Shown in pieces: positions 42,013-50,295 of a stretch of 64,000 nt of DNA (the stretch's first letter is position 1; each line of letters begins with the position of its first letter). This stretch comes from Marinobacter changyiensis. Its GTDB lineage: Bacteria; Pseudomonadota; Gammaproteobacteria; Pseudomonadales; Oleiphilaceae. The stretch covers positions 372,001 to 436,000 of the forward strand of contig NZ_VZZZ01000005.1 of NCBI RefSeq assembly GCF_009193265.1, given 5' to 3'. Made by a program: the position numbers and the translations under genes. The notes under the pieces are model-generated. The model searched no databases, was not told the DNA's origin, and saw only the letters and a program-made list of their open reading frames with translations.

Positions 42013-43290
42013 TCAGGACACTTCGCTAAGCGCCTCTTCAACGATTTTCAGGCCTTCTTCCAGCACATCGTCCTCGATGGTGAGGGGCATCAGAAACCGG
42101 ATGGTATTACCGTACATGCCACAGCTCAACAGGATCAGGCCTTTCTCTTTGGCCTTCTTGGTTACCGCTGCAGCCAGGTCGGCGCGGGGTTCGCAGCTGG
42201 CCTTGTCAGTCACCAGCTCAAACGCTGCCATGGAACCGACGTTACGGGCATTGTCCACATGACTGAATCGATCCTGCCAATCGGCAAACCGGCTTTTGAG
42301 TTTTTCACCCAGTCGCTGGCTCATACCGAGAATGTCATCCTCTTCAAAGACTTTCATCGCCGCCAGCGCTGCAGCGCAGGCCGTGGGGCTGCCGGTGTAG
42401 GTGCCACCCAGGGAATTGGGGCCGGAGCTGTCCATAACCTTGTCAGTGCCGACAATCGCCGATATCGGCATACCGTCAGCCATGCTTTTGGCCATGGTCA
42501 TGATGTCCGGTTCAACACCGCTGTGCTCAATGGCAAACATCTTTCCGGTCCGGCCAAAACCACTCTGGACTTCATCCGCAATCATCAGGATGCCGTGCTC
42601 GTCACAGATCTCGCGAATCGCCTTCAGGAAGCTATGAGGTGCGGCATAGAACCCGCCCTCACCCAGAATAGGCTCAATCACGATCGCCGCAGTGTCTATC
42701 GGGTTGGCATCGGTTTTCATGACCATTTTCAAGCCCCGCAACGCTTCGTCTTCGCTGACACCGTGGTAAGGCACAGGGTAAGGCGCTCGGAAGACAGTGC
42801 CCGGCATCGGACCAAAATCCGTCTGATAGGGGTTGACCTTGCCGTTCATCGCCATGGTCATGAACGTACGGCCGTGATACCCACCGTCGAAGCAGATTAC
42901 ATTGGTCCGGCCGGTTGCGGCGCGGGCAATCTTCAGGGCATTTTCCAGTGCCTCGGCACCGGAGTTCGCCAGCATGACTTTGCCGTGGCCACGAACCGGT
43001 ACGATCTGGCTCAGTTTCTCCGCCACTTTCACATAACCCTCGTAGGGCATAACGGTCTGGCAGGTGTGCATGACTTTATCGAGCTGGGCTTTCACCGCTT
43101 CAACCACCTTCGGGTGGCGATGGCCCAGATTCAACACCCCGATGCCGCCGGCAAAATCAATCATCCGTTTGCCGTCGGCATCCCATAACTCAGCGTTCTT
43201 CGCGTGATCAGCAAACTGCTCGTTGGGGCTTGCTGCACCAGCGGCGACGTATTTTTCCTTCAGTGCCTGCAACTCTTTGTTGCTGCTCAT
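42013..43290 (-). CDS. gabT: 4-aminobutyrate aminotransferase (GabT-type)
   Basis: This 425-residue class III PLP aminotransferase transfers the amino group of 4-aminobutyrate (or 5-aminovalerate) to 2-oxoglutarate. Features are the LANSGAEALENALKIARAAT region, CFDGGYHGRTFMTMAMNGK, EPILGEGGFYAAPHSFLKAI and PLP-lysine in MTMAKSMADGMPISAIVG. It starts at ATG 43290 with GGAG upstream. No gabD partner is adjacent; astA and the DUF1338 gene 2-5 kb away point to arginine/lysine catabolism. Its exact substrate among omega-amino acids is not decided. Confidence 0.9.
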   Translation of the reverse strand: MSSNKELQALKEKYVAAGAASPNEQFADHAKNAELWDADGKRMIDFAGGIGVLNLGHRHPKVVEAVKAQLDKVMHTCQTVMPYEGYVKVAEKLSQIVPVRGHGKVMLANSGAEALENALKIARAATGRTNVICFDGGYHGRTFMTMAMNGKVNPYQTDFGPMPGTVFRAPYPVPYHGVSEDEALRGLKMVMKTDANPIDTAAIVIEPILGEGGFYAAPHSFLKAIREICDEHGILMIADEVQSGFGRTGKMFAIEHSGVEPDIMTMAKSMADGMPISAIVGTDKVMDSSGPNSLGGTYTGSPTACAAALAAMKVFEEDDILGMSQRLGEKLKSRFADWQDRFSHVDNARNVGSMAAFELVTDKASCEPRADLAAAVTKKAKEKGLILLSCGMYGNTIRFLMPLTIEDDVLEEGLKIVEEALSEVS

Positions 43291-43367
43291 TCGTTCGTCT
43301 CCATTGGTCGTGTCGTTGTGATAAGACCAACAGTATGGCGCTTTGCCGGGCTTTTTTCCAAGGCTTG

Positions 43368-43402
43368 AAGCCAAAGTCCGGCCCTCCGGTGGCTTTTTTT
43401 TT
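43368..43402 (+). terminator. Plus-strand terminator between two minus-strand genes
   Basis: AAGCCA (43368-43373) pairs with TGGCTT (43390-43395), with an inner CCGG/CCGG stem, a CCCT loop and a run of nine T residues (43394-43402). This is a typical factor-independent terminator, but on the plus strand where no plus gene ends nearby. It lies in the 133-nt gap between gabT and the MHYT gene, both on the minus strand. Confidence 0.6.
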
Positions 43403-43423
43403 GCAGGCGACTTCGACCAATCG

Positions 43424-44710
43424 CTAGCTTTCTGCCGTCTGTCCCGGCATGACCAGATTTGAATCAACTTCCAATTCATCAAACCGCCCAAGCTGTGACG
43501 TTTCCCGGGTGACCATCGCCGCCCGAATCAATTTACGGCTGGACGTCCCCATGGCCGGGAACACCGACTGGCCAACACGCCACTGAATCGGATTCCTACC
43601 ACTGCCAATAACTGCAGGCAGGCTGCGCAGGCGTTTGTACATAAAGCCGTGTTGTTCATTTTCATGATCGCGCACAATAACGGTAAACGCGCTGTTGGAG
43701 TAACGCGCCATAAAAGTGCCAGCATCAAGCCTCGCCTTCAGTTCGTTGCCAACCTCAAGAACAAAATCATCCAGCGCATCGGCGTCCAGGGTGTTCGATA
43801 ATTCACGAAAATTTCCTATATTCAGATACATTAAAGCGAAGGGGTGCCGGGCGGCATTGGGACGGGCCAGCACCTTGAGCAGTTCACGCTCGAGACCCGA
43901 GCGGTTTGGAAGCGCTGTGACGCCATCGAAGAAGGCCACTTGCCGGGCTCGCTGCTCAAGCAATTCAGCCTCTTCACGCCCGGCTTTCACAGCTTTCAGA
44001 TCGAGTGCAGTAACAGCAATAGCCACCAGCAGCAAAGCGCTGCAAAGCAGGGCCAGTGGAATACCCATCCAGTCTCCGCTCAGGGTGTTGCCGGCGCCCG
44101 GCACAGCACCCTCCGGATACATTAACGCGAACATACCGGTATAATGCATGCCACAGATTGCCAGGGCCATGATCAGGGCAGCTGAAAGCTGCATGATAAT
44201 TGCCTTGATCCCGGTGACCTGTCGGACCTGCCGGCAAATAGCCAGAGCCAGGCCAGAGGCGGTCAGGGCGATCACTACCGAGATAGCCAGGAATAACCCA
44301 TTGATGACCGGGGGCGCAGACATTTTCATGGCATACATGCCAATATAATGCATCGCAACAATACCACCACCCATCAATACGCTCGCACCGATCAATTTAC
44401 CTGCACTCAGCTGTTTTCGCCCGATCATGTTGAGCGCAATGCCAGATGCCACTACAGCCGCAAGCCAGGACACCAGTGTCCACAAAGCATCAAAACTCAT
44501 CTCGGCAGTCATGGTCATCGCGCTCATACCGACAAAATGCATGGTCCAGACACCTGTCCCCATGGCAAGGGCGCCGACGACGAGCCAGCGTACCCGGTGC
44601 CCGCCGACGTCATCCGCCAGGCGGGCACCAAAATACAAGGCGTTATAAGACGCTAAAACTGCTACCACATAGGAAGCAACAATCAGGGCTACATCGTATT
44701 CGGTCATCAT
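43424..44710 (-). CDS. MHYT-domain membrane protein with degenerate GGDEF
   Basis: This 428-residue protein has seven transmembrane helices with three MHYT motifs (MHFVGM at 57, MHYIGMYAMKM at 120, MHYTGMFALM at 188), proposed to bind a copper-linked ligand such as O2, CO or NO. It then has a GGDEF-like domain (about 262-400; DGVTALPNRSGLERELL). The signature GGDEF is replaced by SNSAF (338-342, within ARYSNSAFTVIV), so it is almost certainly not an active diguanylate cyclase. There is no EAL domain. A terminator-like structure on the opposite strand follows its 3' end. Confidence 0.88.
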   Translation of the reverse strand: MMTEYDVALIVASYVVAVLASYNALYFGARLADDVGGHRVRWLVVGALAMGTGVWTMHFVGMSAMTMTAEMSFDALWTLVSWLAAVVASGIALNMIGRKQLSAGKLIGASVLMGGGIVAMHYIGMYAMKMSAPPVINGLFLAISVVIALTASGLALAICRQVRQVTGIKAIIMQLSAALIMALAICGMHYTGMFALMYPEGAVPGAGNTLSGDWMGIPLALLCSALLLVAIAVTALDLKAVKAGREEAELLEQRARQVAFFDGVTALPNRSGLERELLKVLARPNAARHPFALMYLNIGNFRELSNTLDADALDDFVLEVGNELKARLDAGTFMARYSNSAFTVIVRDHENEQHGFMYKRLRSLPAVIGSGRNPIQWRVGQSVFPAMGTSSRKLIRAAMVTRETSQLGRFDELEVDSNLVMPGQTAES

Positions 44711-44852
44711 TACTCGATCTCTTTTCCAGTACCTGCGACGTTTTCCCCGTCAGATCAAACTGGCGGATAAACACTAAAATTCACGAATAGATACGCAAGT
44801 AATGAGAACAGATTCACGGAATTTTGTTATTGATTTGTAAGCGATTTGTGAA

Positions 44853-45281
44853 TTATCGTCGAAACCGGACTTCCAACACCACGGCCGAATTCGTCCGCTC
44901 CACCCCTTCCAGGTTACCTATCTGGTCGAGCACAGCGCTCAGCGCCTCAAGGGACTGCGCCTGCACTATGGCTATAAGGTCATACTCACCGCTGACCGAA
45001 TACAGTTGCGCTACCTCACCAATCTGCTCCAGTGACGAATTGGTGCGAGCAGTGAGCTTCTGATGAACCTTGATGGAGACATGAGCCTCAACCTGATTGG
45101 CAGAATATTCACCGCCCACTTCCAGCGAATAACCCCGGATAACACCGCCGGCCTCCAATCTTGCGATACGGTTCTGCACCGTTGAACGCGACATTCCCAT
45201 TGCCCGGGCAAGATTCGAAATGCTCATCCGGGCGTCCTGCCGCAGCAGCATAAGCAGCTTTTGATCTTGTTGATTTATCAT
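44853..45281 (-). CDS. Lrp/AsnC-family regulator
   Basis: This 142-residue regulator has an N-terminal HTH (QDQKLLMLLRQDARMSISNL, MGMSRSTVQNRIARLEAGGV) and a C-terminal RAM (ligand-binding) domain (VEAHVSIKVHQKLT, VSGEYDLIAIVQAQSLEAL). Such regulators sense amino acids or aromatic metabolites as octamers. It is divergent from astA with a 110-nt gap that contains repeated TGATCAAT sites, one overlapping its own start. Direct control of astA and itself is inferred. The start at ATG 45281 gives the standard family length. Confidence 0.9.
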   Translation of the reverse strand: MINQQDQKLLMLLRQDARMSISNLARAMGMSRSTVQNRIARLEAGGVIRGYSLEVGGEYSANQVEAHVSIKVHQKLTARTNSSLEQIGEVAQLYSVSGEYDLIAIVQAQSLEALSAVLDQIGNLEGVERTNSAVVLEVRFRR

Positions 45282-45312
45282 AATGATCAATACTTCCGTT
45301 ATTTTGATCAAT
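45277..45312. promoter_or_regulatory. TGATCAAT repeats, candidate Lrp-type operator
   Basis: TGATCAAT occurs at 45284-45291 and 45305-45312, 21 bp apart (two helical turns). An ATCAT-A-ATGAT palindrome at 45277-45287 overlaps the first and covers the lrp start codon. The AT-rich spacing fits an Lrp/AsnC octamer binding on one DNA face, controlling both divergent genes. Confidence 0.5.
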
Positions 45313-45391
45313 GGTCTCACTATTTCGACTAACCTGGAACTGCAAAACGACATTGAGACCGTTCATACTGGCGCCATACAGGAGGCCAGCC

Positions 45392-46519
45392 ATGATTATT
45401 CGACCTATCTCCCATCAGGATCTGCCAGCGTTACATCAAATTGCGATCGAATCAGGTCCCGGGTTTACTTCCCTGATGGCGGATATAGACTATCTGGCCC
45501 AGAAAATTCAGCGGTCGATCGACAGCTTTGGCACCGACATCCAAAAGCCCGGCAAACAAAGCTATCTGTTTGTGCTGGAAGATGAACGGACCGGCGACAT
45601 TATGGGGATTTCCGGTATTACCGCCGCTGCTGGTCTGGACAGCCCGCTCTACCACTATCACAAGAGCCAACTGGTGAATCATTCCCGTGCACTTGGCATC
45701 TTCAAGCGCTTTGATGTGCTGAACATGTGCAACCACTACACCGGCTGCACTGAGGTCTGCACGCTTTTCCTGCGCCCGCAATTCCGCCGCGCTCATGCCG
45801 GCAAGCTGCTGTCAAAGGTCCGCTTTCTGTTCATGGCGCAGCATCCTCAGCGATTTGCCCATACGGTCATTGCGGAAATGCGAGGGGTTTCAACCGAAGA
45901 AGGCCACTCGCCCTTCTGGAACTGGTTCAACGAACATTTTGTAGATCTGGACTTTGCCGCGGTTACCGAACTGGTGGGGACCGGCAACAATGGTTTTATC
46001 GCCGAACTGATCCCCAAATACCCGCTTTACACCCAATTGCTCAGCAAAGACGCCCAAGAGGTTATCGGTCAGGTTCATGAGCAAACCCGGCCAGCACTTC
46101 ATATGCTCGAGTGCGAAGGTTTTCGCCACAAAGGTTATATCGACCTGTTTGATGCCGGACCAACGGTCGAGGCGGAGTTCAGCCAAATCAGCAGCATTGC
46201 AACCTCGGTTCAATGTCAGGTCCAGGCGGTTAGCGCCAGCACGCCCCTGCTCAGCCGACACCGAAATCAAAACCGGTCTGAGTTGCTCGCCATTGCAAAC
46301 ACCCGAACTGGCGATTTCCGGGCAACTGTGACGGATCAGGGCACTTACCTGCCCCAGCATAATCTGCTACAACTACCGGCCACGCTGGTCGAGTCCCTCG
46401 GTTTGCAGCACGGCGGATCGGCACGGTGTCTTAAGCTGACCGCAACCGGGGCCCGCATCCTGCCGGAAGCTGTCGACGCATCGGGGACTCAAGTGAACGC
46501 AACAATATACGCCAATTAA
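45392..46519 (+). CDS. astA: Arginine N-succinyltransferase
   Basis: This 375-residue acyltransferase commits arginine to the ammonia-producing AST pathway by transferring succinate from succinyl-CoA. It begins IIRPISHQDLPALHQIAIES and contains GPGFTSLMADIDYLAQKIQR and the core TGCTEVCTLFLRPQFRRAHA. GTGNNGFIAELIPKYPLYT also matches the family. GGAGG lies 6 nt before ATG 45392. The other ast genes (astB-E) are not in the window, so the pathway is split or partial. The DUF1338 gene follows by 23 nt. Confidence 0.92.
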   Translation: MIIRPISHQDLPALHQIAIESGPGFTSLMADIDYLAQKIQRSIDSFGTDIQKPGKQSYLFVLEDERTGDIMGISGITAAAGLDSPLYHYHKSQLVNHSRALGIFKRFDVLNMCNHYTGCTEVCTLFLRPQFRRAHAGKLLSKVRFLFMAQHPQRFAHTVIAEMRGVSTEEGHSPFWNWFNEHFVDLDFAAVTELVGTGNNGFIAELIPKYPLYTQLLSKDAQEVIGQVHEQTRPALHMLECEGFRHKGYIDLFDAGPTVEAEFSQISSIATSVQCQVQAVSASTPLLSRHRNQNRSELLAIANTRTGDFRATVTDQGTYLPQHNLLQLPATLVESLGLQHGGSARCLKLTATGARILPEAVDASGTQVNATIYAN

Positions 46520-46542
46520 CACGCCGATTAAGGAGTGATGGT

Positions 46543-47349
46543 ATGCACTCGGACAGAACCACCCTGTTTCGCCACCTGTGGGAAAGCTATCGCCAGGTCA
46601 CCCCATCCGCTGAAGAGATCCATCGCTTGCTCGGAGACACCCAGGGTGACGAAATTGTCAACGACCACATAGCGCTCCGCACTTTCAATCTTGAAAAGGT
46701 CAATCTGAGCAAACTCGCAGAGCATTTTCTGGTCTTGGGCTACACCGAAGGCGGTGACTATCATTTTGAGGGGAAAAAGCTCTACGCCAAGCATTTTGAG
46801 CACGAGGACCCGACCGCCCCGAAAGTGTTTATTTCAGAGCTCCTGGTCGAGCAATTCTCGCCCGAATTACAAGCCGTTGTTCGTAAGCTCGTCGATCAGG
46901 TAGACCCGGCTTCGGTCTCCGCAGACAACTTCCTCTATTCGGGCACCCATTGGCAGGTGGACTATGAGACCTATCAGCAATTACTGAACGAGAGCGAATA
47001 CGCTGCCTGGCTGGCAGCCTGGGGCTACCGCGCCAACCACTTCACTGTCAGCGTCAATCACCTGGCCCGCTTCCACTCGGTCGAAGACGTCAACAAGGCG
47101 CTTAAAAATGAAGGTTACGTGATAAACAGTTCCGGTGGCGAAGTGAAGGGGTCGCCCGAGGAATTACTGGAGCAGTCATCTACCATGGCTGACCGAATCG
47201 AAGTCCGGTTCAGCGATCAGACCCGAACCATTCCCAGCTGTTTTTATGAGTTTGCACGACGTTACCCGAAACCCGACGGCCAGTTATACTCCGGCTTTGT
47301 TGCAGCTTCTGCGGACAAGATCTTTGAAAGCACCAATGCGGGCATGTGA
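46543..47349 (+). CDS. Short DUF1338 protein (2-oxoadipate dioxygenase/decarboxylase-like)
   Basis: This 268-residue protein belongs to DUF1338, whose characterised member HglS (YdcJ) converts 2-oxoadipate to 2-hydroxyglutarate in lysine breakdown. Putative iron ligands are His42 (NDHIALRTF, with Arg46 four residues later as in HglS), His166 (YRANHFTVSV) and Glu236 (CFYEFARRY). It is much shorter than HglS (about 460 aa) and may act on another 2-oxo acid. It follows astA closely and shares AAGGAG translation signals, so it probably belongs to that amino-acid catabolic unit. Confidence 0.83.
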   Translation: MHSDRTTLFRHLWESYRQVTPSAEEIHRLLGDTQGDEIVNDHIALRTFNLEKVNLSKLAEHFLVLGYTEGGDYHFEGKKLYAKHFEHEDPTAPKVFISELLVEQFSPELQAVVRKLVDQVDPASVSADNFLYSGTHWQVDYETYQQLLNESEYAAWLAAWGYRANHFTVSVNHLARFHSVEDVNKALKNEGYVINSSGGEVKGSPEELLEQSSTMADRIEVRFSDQTRTIPSCFYEFARRYPKPDGQLYSGFVAASADKIFESTNAGM

Positions 47350-47379
47350 CGCCCTGGTCCTCGTGTCCTGCCTTGCCGC

Positions 47380-49194
47380 TCAAGCGTAAAACTCGCCGTA
47401 ACGGCTGCGGATAAAGCCTTTGAGTTGTGGCAGGTTGGGGTCACTGCGGTCGAATACCAGCCCGGCGGTATGCCCTTGCCGCCAAACCACATCGGCCTTG
47501 ATGTTGGCGAAGGGGAACCGGAGCTGCAGTTGCTTGACCTCTCCACTCATGCCCCGTGCCCGAACCCTCAGGCCGGTGCGGGATATGTTGGTAATGATCA
47601 ACGAGAGTTCCCTCTCGCCGTCACTGGCAGGAAGTTGAGCCAGATGACGACGTCTGGGCGAACGGCGTAATGCAGCCACCAACTGGCGGCGTACGTTTTC
47701 CTGAATGATATAAGCAACCCAGATAGCAATAGCGCCACCTCGGATAAAGCCATATCCGAAACCAGCCGCCAGCTGTTGCCACTGGGCACCACCCCGGGCC
47801 ATCGAAAAACCATAGATAGCCACCACTTGAAGCGCACCACTCAACAGACCCAATATCAGACCCATCTTGACGGCGTGCTGGAGAATTTCCCGTTTGTCGC
47901 CAAAGGTATCAGTACTCAGGCTGTTGATCACCACCACTGACATTGACCCGAAGGACATGGCCAGGGCCCAGAACGCGACGTGTCGGCCAATTCGGTCACC
48001 GGGGTCGGTAGCGATAATATTGAAATATAAATAGGAGGCTATTGTTGCCGTCAACATGGCCACCACATAAACCCAAAGGCCGGGCGTGGATTCCTGGGCC
48101 TGGGAGACGCGGTCAAACACCAGCCCGGTCAGAATAGCGGCAAGATAGGAGAGCAGACTTCCGACACTCCAGCGCAGCCAGGTATCCAACGGAATGCCCC
48201 CTTCACTACCGCCATAGGTAGACCTGTAACCCAGATACAGGAATACAGTGACCGCGCACACTACCGCAATACCGGCTACGCAGATAACCGCGGGTTCCAG
48301 GAGCTGAATATCACGGCTGTCTGTCGCATCAAGGAACAAGCCATAGTTTTTGAGCACCGTGTACTGGTCCGAGCGTTTGCTGTACTTGCGAACCACGAAT
48401 TTACACAGAGCCTCATAAAGCCTGGCCTCCAATGCATCCAGTTCGGCCAGTGTCTTGGCGTAAAGATCTGAATTTTCCTCCAGCCGGGGTAATACGTGGG
48501 CAATATTGTCCAGACGGCTTTCGGCATCCAGAGAGTCCTCTCGACTGAAATAACTGACACCGATACCTTTAATGACCAGCAGCAGGTAGGAAGCTTTGAC
48601 GAATCGCCAGGTCAGCGAGTCCCGTTTGCGTTCTTCTGCCAGGTTATCGGCCACCTGCTGCCAATACTCTGCATCCGGAAGACCTCGCATTTTCTGGAAC
48701 AGTCGGTCGAGATACAGAGGCTCGGGCTGAAACGATTCCTCACGGGCGCGAAGCTGATGCATGACATCTTCGACCGCCTTGGGAATTCTGGCCCAGGTTT
48801 GAAGCTTGCTGCGCCATATCTCGTCGTAGTGATTGACTCGGGGCACATTCATCAGGGCAATCAGGGCAAGCGCTGTAAAAGTGTAACTCTGCTCCCCCAT
48901 CACGCCCTGAACCAGCCCAACGGGCTCCGCCCCCGCCAGATCCATCAGCTGGAACACCACGTTGGAGCCCAAATTACGCAGCACGGTAATGAACAGCAGG
49001 AAGGTCAGCAGGTACAGAGCAAGGAAAAGCGAATAGCGGGCGCTGTCGATGTATTCCCGCGGAGAACCGGAGAATTGGCCTTTGTCTGCCTCTGGCCATT
49101 GTGCAAATCGCTCCGCCACAACAAACAGTAGGATCAGTCCGAAAAAAAATATATCAATCAGGAGGTTGGTTGGCGTACCCAGTGTTTCAGACAT
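47380..49194 (-). CDS. Polytopic membrane protein with C-terminal PilZ domain
   Basis: This 604-residue protein has about eight to nine transmembrane helices in two groups (residues 10-130 and about 290-500). Between them is a helical cytoplasmic segment (about 135-285, KAVEDVMHQLRAREESFQPE, EENSDLYAKTLAELDALEAR). A PilZ-type domain ends the protein: RRQLVAALRRSPRRRHLAQL supplies the RxxxR arginines and ITNISRTGLRVRARGMS the N-x-S-x-x-G motif. PilZ domains bind cyclic di-GMP. I do not recognise the membrane part. GGAG lies 8 nt before ATG 49194. Function unknown. Confidence 0.75.
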   Translation of the reverse strand: MSETLGTPTNLLIDIFFFGLILLFVVAERFAQWPEADKGQFSGSPREYIDSARYSLFLALYLLTFLLFITVLRNLGSNVVFQLMDLAGAEPVGLVQGVMGEQSYTFTALALIALMNVPRVNHYDEIWRSKLQTWARIPKAVEDVMHQLRAREESFQPEPLYLDRLFQKMRGLPDAEYWQQVADNLAEERKRDSLTWRFVKASYLLLVIKGIGVSYFSREDSLDAESRLDNIAHVLPRLEENSDLYAKTLAELDALEARLYEALCKFVVRKYSKRSDQYTVLKNYGLFLDATDSRDIQLLEPAVICVAGIAVVCAVTVFLYLGYRSTYGGSEGGIPLDTWLRWSVGSLLSYLAAILTGLVFDRVSQAQESTPGLWVYVVAMLTATIASYLYFNIIATDPGDRIGRHVAFWALAMSFGSMSVVVINSLSTDTFGDKREILQHAVKMGLILGLLSGALQVVAIYGFSMARGGAQWQQLAAGFGYGFIRGGAIAIWVAYIIQENVRRQLVAALRRSPRRRHLAQLPASDGERELSLIITNISRTGLRVRARGMSGEVKQLQLRFPFANIKADVVWRQGHTAGLVFDRSDPNLPQLKGFIRSRYGEFYA

Positions 49195-49615
49195 CACAAT
49201 TACTCCGTATCCGCAGGTTTCTGGGGAATCCGGAAGACTGGCTAATACTTCAACGACGCTCTGTAACAACAGACTTCAAAGCGGCGGGATACCGCACACC
49301 AACCGATTTAAAACCCTGATTCCCAGGATGGCTTTACCAGAGAATCCTGTTTTATTGATTAATTGTCAGGCCAAAAAAATCATCTGTCAAAAGGTCCCGG
49401 CAAGAACGGTGTTTCCACGGATTACCCAACAGACACTTACCTCACTTTACTACCTGTTACGAAGCGCAACCGTTTTACAATTGAACGAAAGTGTAAGCCG
49501 GCCTACTTTCGGAGGTAGGTCTCTGGCTAACCGCAACAAGGGGCTTTTCGAACAATAACACTATTGGCTGCGTGGATTGTCCGGACAGCCATGCCGATCA
49601 TGCGAGGAGTGCGTG
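49195..49615. other. Intergenic region, 421 nt
   Basis: The gap holds divergent promoters for the PilZ and AbiTii-domain genes. A CCTAC/GTAGG hairpin with an 8-nt loop lies near 49502-49519, about 100 nt before the AbiTii gene. A 76-codon open frame (49330-49558) lacks a ribosome binding site and coding character. No RNA gene seen. Confidence 0.45.
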
Positions 49616-50281
49616 ATGTCAGCGTCGATTAACCATCTTGAGGAACGTATAAAAGAAGAGGGTGACCCTCTTCTTGAAATCTTGCCGGCTGCGATTACCC
49701 TGGCGATGATGCTCCGCCATCGCAAAATGGCTGCCTGGCTTCGAGTTGAGTTTGAGGGCTACCCGGAAGACGAGTCACTGCCGCCCTACCGTCGCGAGTT
49801 CCCGGGCCACATCATGGCCAAATTTCCTCAATACGGCTGGATACCTGCACCAGTCGACGAACAACAGAATCTTGACTTCGGCCGCGTTGACATCAGCGAG
49901 GGCGTGAAAGTTGCCGAGCGCGTATGCATGAACTGCAAGAAGGGCACCGGTAATCAGATTACCCTGTCCCGGGAACGACTGGCCTTGCTTCGGTCTCAGA
50001 TCAACCAGACCGGGGATCTGGCGATCACCATCAGCCGGGTTTCTTACTCCAAGATGCTGCGTATTATCCGTTCAGCCGTTTATCTGTGGAGCCTCGAGCT
50101 CATTGAGCTCGGCCTGGCCGGTGACCATAATTCTTTTAAAGAAGCCGACAAGGTGAAAGCGGCCCATCTGGATGACCCTGAGGTGTTCTGGCGGCGGGCG
50201 ATGGAAGAAGAGGCCAACTTGCCCATTCCCGATGTCCGCTCCTCCGGCTTTTTCGAGCGCATGTTTGGCCGGACCGGCTGA
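49616..50281 (+). CDS. Stand-alone AbiTii-domain protein
   Basis: This 221-residue soluble protein begins with an AbiTii-type helical domain (HLEERIKEEGDPLLEILPAA, LRHRKMAAWLRVEFEGYPED) followed by the PPYR core. The AbiTii domain is named from abortive-infection or toxin-like proteins and is often found in defence loci. No phage-defence partner (helicase, protease, TIR, reverse transcriptase) is adjacent, and an antitoxin is not obvious. The C-terminal third contains a C-x-x-C (CMNCKKGTGNQ) and an amphipathic helix. GAGGAG lies 7 nt before ATG 49616. Defence function is inference. Confidence 0.7.
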   Translation: MSASINHLEERIKEEGDPLLEILPAAITLAMMLRHRKMAAWLRVEFEGYPEDESLPPYRREFPGHIMAKFPQYGWIPAPVDEQQNLDFGRVDISEGVKVAERVCMNCKKGTGNQITLSRERLALLRSQINQTGDLAITISRVSYSKMLRIIRSAVYLWSLELIELGLAGDHNSFKEADKVKAAHLDDPEVFWRRAMEEEANLPIPDVRSSGFFERMFGRTG

Positions 50282-50295
50282 GATTGGGCCGTATC

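Noticed and set aside
49049..49558. A 169-codon plus-strand frame over the PilZ gene start and the 421-nt gap
   Set aside because: No ribosome binding site, and its first half is antisense to the real PilZ gene. No recognisable domain.
49490..49560. c-di-GMP riboswitch before the AbiTii gene
   Set aside because: A CCTAC/GTAGG hairpin exists but the conserved aptamer blocks are absent.
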